DNA from: an uncultured Bacteroidales bacterium
GTDB lineage: Bacteria; Bacteroidota; Bacteroidia; Bacteroidales; P3
Length of the DNA: 57,069 bases
Assembly (NCBI GenBank): GCA_944321885.1
Contig: CALUNB010000010.1
Location: forward strand, 1-57,069
Direction of reading: 5' to 3'
Every line of letters starts with the position of its first letter. The first letter of the stretch is position 1. The notes beneath the pieces are model-generated. The model saw only the letters and a program-made list of their open reading frames with translations. It was not told the DNA's origin and did not search any database. Shown here one piece after another: positions 26,788-34,700 of this stretch. A program made the position numbers and the translations under genes.

Positions 26788-28083
26788 ATGAAAAAAATTT
26801 TTGGAACCGCAGCTTTGCTTGCGGTTTTGGGGCAAGGCTTGCTGGCCGGTTCGGATTCAGGATATTTGTCCGGGAAATCGGTCGTGGAACGATTTTCTTC
26901 CGACACGACACGTTACACCGCCTTGAGCCGGGTTTTGGACAATTGGTATGTCGAGCTTTCGGTGGGAGGGAATGTGAATTTTTCAAAGGATTCACGTTTG
27001 AACCATCAAGAAAAGAACCTGATGCCGGATCTCGGGATTACGGTAGGAAAGTGGTTTTCTCCTTTCGTGGGGGTACGTCTCCAGTTCCAAGGCTACGGGA
27101 CGGCGGCAGGAAGTACGACGGAAGGCGTGTATTTGGGGAATCCTTTGCCGGGCGGGATGTTCGGTAACGATGACCCGGTTCGTGATTTTGCGCAAATCCG
27201 GCCTGACGGTTCATACACCTATCCGGTTTATTTCTTGAACATGCATGCCGATGTGATGCTGAGCGTGATGAGTCTGGTGAACCGGGGGCTTGGAAGCCAG
27301 GACCGTTGGGATTTGATTCCTGCCATCGGTTTCGGTTATATGCACGTGTTCGCCAAGGACGGGGTTCCCGCTGCGGACGTGATGAGCGGGAGTTTCTCCT
27401 TGATGGGCAAGTACCGTGTTCTGCCGGAATTGGATGTGAACCTGGAAGTACAGTCCATCCTGATGCCGGATATGTATGAAGGTCGCTTGACGGGGTCCAT
27501 GCTTGATAACATGTTCGCGTTCAAGGTCGGTGTCACTTATAATATCAACGGCCATGATTTCACGGGCAAGGATCGGAAGCCGGAAAGACGAGTCCGGCGA
27601 GGCAAAGAAGAGGCCGTTCCGGTTTTTTCCAATGATACGGCTTTGATGCGCAAGGTGGATGATATCGGTCGCCGTATGGAAGAATTGGCGGGACAACGGA
27701 ATGTTTCGGAGATGCTGGTGTTGAAAGAAGGGATGTCGGTGGAAGAATTGCAGGGTAAAACGGTGGGAACCATCCTTTTCCGTATCGGGACCGCGGCTCC
27801 TTCCTCTTCGCCCGAGCCTCAATTGAAGAATGCCTTGGCCTTGCTGGAGGCTTTCCCGGAGGCGGGAATCAGGGTTGAAGGTTATGCCGACGGGGAGACC
27901 GGAAGCGAGGAAACCAATATGCGGATTTCCGAAAACCGCGTGGATTATGTCCGGAACTTGCTGCTGGAGATGGGCTTGTCAGAGGACCGGATTGAAACCG
28001 AGGCGTTCGGCTCCCGGAAAGCCCCTTATGAAGGGAGCGTGGAAGTGCAACGGGCGGTTGTGCTGCGTATTGTTTTCCCTTAA
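26788..28083 (+). CDS. OmpA-family outer-membrane protein
   Basis: 431 residues. A signal peptide (MKKIFGTAALLAVLGQGLLA) is followed by an N-terminal outer-membrane-barrel-like region at about 45-260 with alternating aromatic strands (WYVELSVGGNVNFS, FSPFVGVRLQFQGYG, AFKVGVTYNINGHDF). A charged linker with a short helical stretch spans about 262-310. The OmpA-like C-terminal domain is at about 320-431 (VEGYADGETGSEETNMRISENRVDYVRNLL, RIETEAFGS), which normally binds peptidoglycan. Some canonical OmpA positions are altered (GYADGETG where GHTDNTG is usual), so peptidoglycan binding may be modified. It closes the surface locus and may tether it to the wall. Confidence 0.9.
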   Translation: MKKIFGTAALLAVLGQGLLAGSDSGYLSGKSVVERFSSDTTRYTALSRVLDNWYVELSVGGNVNFSKDSRLNHQEKNLMPDLGITVGKWFSPFVGVRLQFQGYGTAAGSTTEGVYLGNPLPGGMFGNDDPVRDFAQIRPDGSYTYPVYFLNMHADVMLSVMSLVNRGLGSQDRWDLIPAIGFGYMHVFAKDGVPAADVMSGSFSLMGKYRVLPELDVNLEVQSILMPDMYEGRLTGSMLDNMFAFKVGVTYNINGHDFTGKDRKPERRVRRGKEEAVPVFSNDTALMRKVDDIGRRMEELAGQRNVSEMLVLKEGMSVEELQGKTVGTILFRIGTAAPSSSPEPQLKNALALLEAFPEAGIRVEGYADGETGSEETNMRISENRVDYVRNLLLEMGLSEDRIETEAFGSRKAPYEGSVEVQRAVVLRIVFP

Positions 28084-28088
28084 GAAAG

Positions 28089-28546
28089 GGCGGTGTATGA
28101 TAATGGGCAATCTGGCTATGCCGAAGACTGGCTGCACCTCGGCATAGCCCAAGCAAGGTGGGCTACGCCGAAGCCCCTCCGTCTCGGCCATGCCCAAGCG
28201 AGGGGACGGCTTGGCATGGCGCTTGACTTATTCGGGGCTTTGGCTCTGCACTCGGTTTGCACAGTCTTTGCTTCGTTGCTTTGGTTTCTCCGAAAACAGG
28301 CTGCACCTCGGCCAAAAGCAGTGCAAGTCGAAGGCAGAGACAAAACTCGTTTTGGCTATGCTGAGACGTAGCCTGCGTTCGCTGGAAAGCAAACTCAAAC
28401 CTATCGGTTTGGTTCGGATCTCGGTTTGCACTGTTTTTCGAGACTCGAACTCAGTCACGAACCGCAGGCTTCGCCTCAGCAGCAACAGTACGCTCCTTCG
28501 GTCTCGCTCTCAGCGCCTTGCATCTCACCCATTCTGACACACCGCC
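28089..28546. repeat. Family-A intergenic repeat, copy 2 (longest)
   Basis: The ends are GGCGGTGTATGATAATGGG (28089) and, reverse-complemented, GGCGGTGTGTCAGAATGGG (ending 28546), an imperfect 19-bp inverted pair. Internal blocks match the copies at 8783 and 38020: GGCTGCACCTCGGCCAAA, CGGTTTGCACTGTTTTTCGAG and CTCTCAGCGCCTTGCATCTC. It also contains one unit of the GCCATGC...GCATGGC stem-loop type seen at both window ends. It fills the 547-bp gap between convergent genes. Short reading frames here are not conserved between copies. Confidence 0.85.
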
Positions 28547-28593
28547 GAAAATGTTATAAAAAGTGTTATTTTAAGACTGCTTCGAGCATCATA

Positions 28594-28610
28594 AGAAAGT
28601 CAAACTTTCT
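28594..28610 (-). terminator. Short hairpin downstream of glyQS
   Basis: AGAAAGT and ACTTTCT pair over 7 bp around CAA, about 20 bp past the glyQS stop on the minus strand. A short T-rich context flanks it, but there is no long U-tract. Weak candidate. Confidence 0.3.
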
Positions 28611-28630
28611 TTCTGCTTTGAGAAAATTCC

Positions 28631-30148
28631 TTATGCCAATTTTTCGGCCAAGTAGGAAGCGATTTCCTTGATGCCGATACGTTCCTGCTGCATGCTGTCG
28701 CGTTCGCGGATTGTGACTGAACCGGCGTTCAGGGTTTCGGTGTCGATGGTGATGCAGAAAGGCGTCCCGATGGCGTCCTGACGGCGGTAGCGGCGTCCAA
28801 TCGTGTCTTTTTCATCGTATTGGCACATGAAAAGAGGTTGGAGCGAAGACAGGATTTCACGTGCTTTTTCCGGCATCCCGTCTTTCCGGACCAAGGGCAG
28901 GATGGCAACCTTGTACGGGGCGATTTTCGCCGGAATCTTCATCACGACCCTTTCGCTGCCGTCTTCCATCTTTTCCTCGGTATAAGCGTGGCTGAGAATG
29001 GCCAAGCACATGCGGTCCAATCCGATGGAGGTCTCGACCACGTAAGGCACGTAGCTTTCGTTACGGTCTGGGTCGAAATATTGGAGTTTCTTGCCGCTGA
29101 ATTCTTGATGGCGGCCCAAATCGTAGTCGGTACGGGAATGGATGCCTTCCAGTTCCTTGAACCCGAACATGAAATTGAATTCGATGTCGGTGGCGGCGTT
29201 GGCGTAATGGGCCAGTTTTTCATGGTCGTGGAAGCGGTAGTTTCCGGCCGGGATGCCCAAGCTCAGATGCCAGCGCATACGTTCCTTTTTCCAATATTCG
29301 AACCATTCCATTTCGGTGCCGGGGGCGCAGAAGAACTGCATTTCCATTTGTTCGAACTCCCGCATGCGGAAGATGAATTGCCGGGCCACGATTTCGTTGC
29401 GGAAGGCTTTCCCTGTCTGGGCAATACCGAACGGAATTTTCATGCGGCCGGTTTTCTGCACATTGAGGAAGTTCACGAAAATGCCTTGGGCGGTCTCGGG
29501 CCGCAGGTAAATGGTATTGGCTTCATCGCTGACCGAACCTATTTTCGTGGAAAACATGAGGTTGAATTGGCGGATGTCGGTCCAGTTGCGCGAACCCGAA
29601 ATAGGGCAGGCGATTTCCAATTCCTCGATAAGTTTTTTGAGGTCTGCCAGGTCGTTGATTTCCAGGTCGTGGTTCATGCGGTGGGTGATTTCCTGGATTC
29701 GTTTGCCGTAATCCAGCACCCGGGCGTTGGTGTTCATGAACTCTTCCTTGTTGAAGGCCTCCCCGTATTTCTTGGCGGCTTTTTCCACCTCTTTTTCTAT
29801 TTTGGCTTCGAGCTTGGCGCAATAATCCTCAATCAGGACGTCGGCCCGGTAGCGTTTCTTGGAGTCCTTGTTGTCAATCATGGGGTCGTTGAAGGCATCC
29901 ACATGGCCGGAAGCTTTCCAGATGGTGGGGTGCATGAAAATGGAGGAGTCGATGCCCACGATGTTCTCGTGCATCTGCACCATGCTTTTCCACCAGTAGT
30001 CGCGGATGTTCTTTTTGAGTTCGGAACCGTATTCCGCATAATCGTAAACGGCGGCCAAGCCATCGTAGATTTCGCTGGAGGGGAAAATGAACCCATACTC
30101 TTTGGCATGGGAAACCAATTTTTTGAATTGTTCTTCGTGATTAGCCAT
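28631..30148 (-). CDS. glyQS: Glycyl-tRNA synthetase, single-chain class II type
   Basis: 505 residues, the length of the homodimeric alpha2 form used by Bacteroidota. It charges tRNA-Gly with glycine using ATP. Recognisable features are the opening FKKLVSHAKEYGFIFPSSEIYDGL, YDYAEYGSELKKNI, motif 2 around FRNEIVARQFIFRMREFEQMEMQFF, the glycine-pocket region YFDPDRNESYVPYVVETSIGLDRM and the C-terminal anticodon-binding domain (KVAILPLVRKDGMPEKA, IGRRYRRQDAIGTPFCITID). All catalytic motifs look intact. I chose the ATG at 30148 (MANHEEQ); the 22 in-frame residues before it fall in the leader hairpins. It has its own promoter and is divergent from marC. Confidence 0.97.
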   Translation of the reverse strand: MANHEEQFKKLVSHAKEYGFIFPSSEIYDGLAAVYDYAEYGSELKKNIRDYWWKSMVQMHENIVGIDSSIFMHPTIWKASGHVDAFNDPMIDNKDSKKRYRADVLIEDYCAKLEAKIEKEVEKAAKKYGEAFNKEEFMNTNARVLDYGKRIQEITHRMNHDLEINDLADLKKLIEELEIACPISGSRNWTDIRQFNLMFSTKIGSVSDEANTIYLRPETAQGIFVNFLNVQKTGRMKIPFGIAQTGKAFRNEIVARQFIFRMREFEQMEMQFFCAPGTEMEWFEYWKKERMRWHLSLGIPAGNYRFHDHEKLAHYANAATDIEFNFMFGFKELEGIHSRTDYDLGRHQEFSGKKLQYFDPDRNESYVPYVVETSIGLDRMCLAILSHAYTEEKMEDGSERVVMKIPAKIAPYKVAILPLVRKDGMPEKAREILSSLQPLFMCQYDEKDTIGRRYRRQDAIGTPFCITIDTETLNAGSVTIRERDSMQQERIGIKEIASYLAEKLA

Positions 30149-30180
30149 CTTAGCTTTGTTGTTTTGTCGGGGTTTCAAGG

Positions 30181-30227
30181 GCGGTGCATTCTGACGCACC
30201 GCTGAAGCTGTCATCTGTCACAGCTTC
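30181..30227 (-). promoter_or_regulatory. Two hairpins in the glyQS leader
   Basis: GCGGTGC (30181-30187) pairs with GCACCGC (30196-30202). GAAGCTGT (30204-30211) pairs with ACAGCTTC (30220-30227). Both lie between the candidate promoter and the start codon. The first hairpin resembles the end motif of family-A repeats. It could be a repeat remnant or a structured leader; no T-box motif is present. Confidence 0.55.
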
Positions 30228-30255
30228 CAAAGGATTGTTCTCCACAATCGCGGGG

Positions 30256-30263
30256 CAAAGGTA
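30256..30263 (-). promoter_or_regulatory. Candidate -7 box for glyQS (TACCTTTG)
   Basis: A perfect match to TAnnTTTG on the minus strand, about 110 bp before the start codon. The -33 TTTG is missing, so the match rests on the -7 box only. Confidence 0.6.
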
Positions 30264-30308
30264 CTGAGAATCTGTTTAAGTTTCCAGGTCGGGGAACTTA
30301 GAATTCCG

Positions 30309-30316
30309 TACTTTTG
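30309..30316 (+). promoter_or_regulatory. Candidate -7 box for marC (TACTTTTG)
   Basis: A perfect TAnnTTTG match on the plus strand, 80 bp before the marC start. It is divergent from the glyQS box 45 bp away. The -33 element is poor (TTTC). Confidence 0.55.
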
Positions 30317-30396
30317 CAGGTCCGGCCTTGCGAGGGGCTTCTTGTCAGCTTTCCGACTTGCCGGGCTTCTGTATTTTATGTGAAAAAGCTTGTCGT

Positions 30397-30984
30397 ATGG
30401 GATTGCATTTCAATTTTCAAGAGATTTTGACCGCTTTCATGGTCTTGTTCGCTGTTATCGACATCACCGGTTCGGTTCCGGTCATCGTGGGCTTGAATGC
30501 CACGGGAAAGAAAGTCAGGGCGGGGCAATCGGCCTTGCTTTCCTTGTTGATCTTGGTGGTTTTCCTCTTTGCCGGGGACGGCTTGTTGCATTTGTTCAAT
30601 ACCGACATCGCTTCGTTCGCTCTTGCCGGGGCCTTGGTCTTGTTCGCCTTGGCCGTGGAAATGACGTTCAATGTGGAGTTGTTCAAGAACGACAGTTCGG
30701 CGGGCCAGTCCGCCATCGTACCGGTGGTCTTTCCTTTGGTGGCCGGTCCCGGGACCTTGACAACGGCCTTGTCCCTTCGGGCCGAATGCCATGTGGAGAA
30801 CATCATCGTGGCCATTGTCCTGAACATGTTGTTGGTGTTCTTGGTTCTTTGGAAAATCCATTGGGTCGAAAAACTGATAGGCCGCAACGGGATTTATATC
30901 GCCCGGCGTTTCTTCGGGGTCATCCTGATTGCCATGTCGATGAAACTTTTCGTTTCCAACTTCCGCATCCTTTGGGCCGGGTAA
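30397..30984 (+). CDS. MarC-family integral membrane protein
   Basis: 195 residues, usual for the family. Six hydrophobic helices are spread along its length. Family marks are FAVIDITGSVPVIVGL near the N-terminus, the central VVFPLVAGPGTLTTALSL and a final helix FFGVILIAMSMKLFVSN. MarC/YhcE (NAAT) proteins are inner-membrane proteins once linked to antibiotic resistance, a role later disputed. Transport of small neutral solutes is only suggested. The ATG at 30397 was chosen because homology begins at FNFQEILTAFM; the in-frame codons from 30328 look non-coding. It is monocistronic, and a riboswitch leader begins about 75 bp downstream. Confidence 0.92.
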   Translation: MGLHFNFQEILTAFMVLFAVIDITGSVPVIVGLNATGKKVRAGQSALLSLLILVVFLFAGDGLLHLFNTDIASFALAGALVLFALAVEMTFNVELFKNDSSAGQSAIVPVVFPLVAGPGTLTTALSLRAECHVENIIVAIVLNMLLVFLVLWKIHWVEKLIGRNGIYIARRFFGVILIAMSMKLFVSNFRILWAG

Positions 30985-31057
30985 GAAATTCTGCCGGGTA
31001 AGAAGTTCTTAAGTGGGTAAGGTTCCAAGCCTGTTTCCACCTGTTTTTCCCGATGAT

Positions 31058-31089
31058 TTTGCCGGGTAAGGGAAAAAACAATACCTTTG
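31058..31089 (+). promoter_or_regulatory. Consensus promoter of the cobalamin-riboswitch transcript
   Basis: TTTG (31058-31061), a 20-nt spacer and TACCTTTG (31082-31089) give a full match to the Bacteroidota sigma-ABfr consensus. Transcription should start near 31096, at the 5' edge of the riboswitch. Confidence 0.85.
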
Positions 31090-31097
31090 CCCCGGCT

Positions 31098-31272
31098 TTT
31101 TGGTCGGAGCAAGGGGCCGGAGCGCTCCTTTCCGATAATTCAGGAACACGGTGGGAATCCGTGACAGTACCCTCTACTGTGATTCTCGTTGAAGCCGGAC
31201 ATGATGCCACTGTGCACGCTGTCGAAGCATGGGAAGGCGTCCGGGGGAGAGATAAGTCAGGAGACTAGCCAA
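31098..31272 (+). promoter_or_regulatory. Cobalamin (B12) riboswitch
   Basis: The conserved core is present in order. AGGAACACGGTGGGAATCC is at 31142, then GACAGTACCCTCTACTGT (the L5 / P6 region). GCCACTG is at 31206, GGGAAGGC at 31231 and GTCAGGAGAC at 31256. These are the strongly conserved blocks of the B12 element, with variable stems between them. Upstream, the 31098-31141 segment can form the closing and peripheral stems. It should bind adenosylcobalamin or a related corrinoid and reduce expression of what lies downstream. The first sizeable gene, at 31722, encodes a T9SS surface protein with a DUF4465 domain. Exact stem boundaries are my estimate. Confidence 0.9.
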
Positions 31273-31721
31273 AGAGGATTGGACTTGCCGGGCTTGCCCG
31301 AGGGTCTCTGCCCTTGCTTGCGGTTTTTGCAGTTGGCGGGCGGGAATCCTATGGAGGCGCCGGACTTTCCGGGGGAGTACGGGAAGAAGAGTCGCTGGCA
31401 AGAATCATGCGCTTGCGTTCTTGGCAAGTTGCCTGTCGTTCTGTCCAGACCTGGGAAAATCGAATCCGGGTCAATCGTCTTTGGTTTTTCAGGAAAATGT
31501 TCGGGAACCTGTTTGGTTCGGGTATGGTGTTTTTCAATGCCATATCCGTAGCCGGAGAGGGCGGCATGAGGTTGTGTCAAAACAAAGGCTCCTCATGACA
31601 TCCTTCGCGGTGCGTTATGACACACCGCCGGTATCTTGGTGGTATGATTCCGCTATTCTGAATCCATGTCGTTTCAGGGTCAAAGCCAAAAATAACTTGG
31701 AAATCTTAATTTTCTTGACCT
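31273..31721 (+). other. Long leader between riboswitch and the T9SS gene
   Basis: 449 nt with no recognised gene. A 94-residue frame from a TTG at 31314 has a mildly hydrophobic opening (LAVFAVGG) but matches nothing I know. At 31582-31593 and nearby, TTGTGTCAAAACAAA followed by CTCATGACATCCTTCGCGG matches the outer end of family-A repeats. So does the palindrome GCGGTGCGTT...ACACACCGC at about 31607-31630, apparently a solo end. CATGAGG and CCTCATG can also pair across about 31564-31598. No second consensus promoter is visible before the ATG at 31722. Confidence 0.6.
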
Positions 31722-34700
31722 ATGGAACGAAATTTTCTGATTGTGAAATTCCTGCTATTGCTGGGCTTTTCCGTATCCCTTGCTTTGGAACGAGTCTGGG
31801 CCGGGCCTTTGGACCCTTGGGAACCCGAAGCAGGTGGAATCCCTTCTTTGAAGGAGGGAAAGATGATCCTGATGGCTTCCACGCCCCAGACCTATGTGAT
31901 AGGGGAAGAAACCGGATTCTACGACGATGGAGGTCCGGAAGGAAATATTTCGGACAACTACGAAGGTTACGTGGTTTTCACGCCTCAGGAGCCGGGCAAG
32001 GTCATCCAATTGGACTTGACCGCACTCGAAATCCAGAACTATCCGGGACTGATGTCGAACAACGACATCTTGAAGATTTACAACGGGCAGGGTGTGGATG
32101 AAAACAACCTCCACACGGTGGTCTCCGATGAGAAAACGCTCCTGGGTACGCTTCCGATGCGTTTCCGTTCCACGGCGGAGGACGGTTCGCTCACCTTCTA
32201 TTTCAAAAAGGTAGCTTCTCTTTCCAAGGCGGGTTTCGAGGCCACGGTAAGCCAATACCGAGCCTCGGACATGCGTTTCGTGTCGGCCAACCAGTTTGCA
32301 GACACCCGTCTCAAAGCCTTGCAGGGCGACAGCCTTTTGCTGCTTGGTTGGAATATCCGCACGGAAGATTTGCTCCACCCGCTTTCCTTGCAAGCCGTGG
32401 ACTTGGATTTTTCGGAAAGTGCCCCGGCAAGCCTCGTGGATGGAGGCAAAATTTATTTCATGGGACAGGACTCGGTTTTCGACCCGCTCAAGGCCGTGGA
32501 AACCGGTTCGTTCAGCAAGGAAGACCTCCGGGACGGGAAGTGCAGCTTGGTGCTTGATGCCTCCAAGACCGGGATGCGGGAAGGCAGCAACTATTTTTAT
32601 CTGGAAATCTGCGTTGGTTATGATGCCGTGGACGGCAACAGCCTGCGGGCCGAGTTGAACCGTTTGAGCCTGACCAACGGCAGCACGAACCAAGACCAGA
32701 CCGCTCTGCCATTGGCTTCCGGTTCCATAGCGGTCGAGAATACTTATTACACCCGGAGCGGGGAAAATATCAAGTATTTCAAGAATCAAATCGGCTTTGA
32801 ACCGACCCCGACCTCGTATTCCGCTTACGATTACACGATGGGAGAACAAGTGGTACGCTTTATTCCGGTCACGGAGGAACGTTTTGTGCAAATCCGTTTT
32901 TCGATGTTCGATTTGTATGATGGAGGTTATTATGGTTCGCACGATATTTTTGAAATTTACAGCGGGGACCGCAACGGGGCTTTGCTTTGGGAATACGACG
33001 GCACGGATGCCACGCGCCAGGGCCCGGACCGGATTTTGCGTTCCCATGCGGCCGACGGCTCCATGACCATCGTGTTCAAACCCTCTTCCTTTACCACAGG
33101 GGAAGGTTTCAGGGCTGAGGTTGCGGAATATGAGCCTGCCCCGTTGGATATTGATTCGGCTTCGGGTTTCCAGGCCTTTTCCGGGGACGTGATGCCGGGG
33201 ACTTCCCGCCAGCCTTTGCTTGGCTTGCGCCTCGATGTTTTCGGGACTTTGGAAACGTTGAAATGGACGGGTTTGACGGCGCATTGGAAAGAGGGTTGCG
33301 AATCGGCCATCGAACAGGCCGCCTTGTACCTGACCGAGACCTCCGTTTTCGATACCAATTACCGGATAGCCCAAAGCACGGTGGCTTCCGCCACGACTTC
33401 CTTCAACGGGGATTTGGCCTTGGAGGAAGGTTCCTACTGGTTCTGGTTGGTGGTGGATACCAAGCCCAAGGCCGAGAGCGGTACGGTGGTGGATGCTTCC
33501 TGGAGCGGTTTGACCACCTCCCGGGGAAGGGATTACGCGATTGCCGATGCCGACCCGGACGGGGCCATGAGCTTGAAGATGATGTACAATCTGCAAAACG
33601 GGAAGAACGAGGACGTGCTTGTGGACGGGCTTTTGATGTTTTATGACGACGGGGGACCGGAGGCTTCCTATACCATGGATGCTTTCAACGGCAAGGTCAC
33701 TTTCAATCCGGTGGGGGCCGGGAAAGTAATCCGGATGAAGTTTTTGGAGTTTGAAACCTATTCCACCACGCATGTCCTTTCCGTTTATTCGGGTAGCGAT
33801 ACTTTGGAACAAAACCGTATCGGGGCCTATTCCTACCGCACGATGCCGGAAGTGCGTTTGATAAGCCAATCTCCTGATGGAAAAATGAGCGTGCAGTTCA
33901 TCAAACCAAGGTCTACTTACGGCAGCATGCCGGACGGCTGGGCCATCGAGGTGGAAGCGGTCGTGCCATCGCCTTTGGCTTTGGAGTCGGTCCGGGTTTC
34001 GGCCTTGGAACCGGATTTCGTGGGTGCTTATAGCCAGAATGTCGAGGCTTTGATGCTTCGTTTGGAGCCGGTGGGCGATACCGGGACTTGCCGGGTGGAC
34101 GGTTTGGTCTTGGATTTGGGTTCCACCGATGTGCCACTCAAAAACCTGAGAGCCTATTTCTTGGGAACGGACACGGTTTTCAGCATGGGGCTTTCCGAGG
34201 CGAATTTCCTCGGGCAAGTGGATTCGGTGCCTGTAGGAGCTGGTCAGGTCCGTTTGCAGGCAGCGGAAGGTTCGGTGAATCCGGCCAGGATGCCGTTCGA
34301 ACAGCCTTATTACATGGTAGTGATGTATGATTTGGGTGAAGCCGGCGCCGGAGACCGGATCGAGATAGGCCTCGACTCGGTTTATTCGGGCAGCGTCGCC
34401 TTGAAGGTGGACGCTCCCTCCACCTTGCATGTGGTCCAGGAAGGGATTCATGGGGATTTTATCGTCGGGGTTTCGGCGGAAGCCGATTTTGAAAGCCTCG
34501 GGGATGCCATCCGCCATATTTCCTCCGGTGTGGATGGTCCGGTTAATCTGAGGCTCGAAAACGGGACCTATGACGAAGTCGTGGTGGTTCCCGCCATTCC
34601 GGGGCTTTCGGAAAACAACTTTTTGACCATCGAATCCCAAAGCGGGTGTGCCGAGGACGTGCTGATTGCTTCGGACGATTATGATGAATATTTGGATTTT

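Noticed and set aside
28093..28537. Short reading frames inside the repeat regions (also at 8618-9041, 37948-38473, 48413-48831)
   Set aside because: They follow repeat sequence in several frames and are not preserved between copies, so they are unlikely to be genes.
31314..31598. 94-codon frame after the riboswitch with a hydrophobic opening
   Set aside because: It begins at TTG, has no recognised similarity and overlaps a repeat end. Kept only as a possible relic within the leader.
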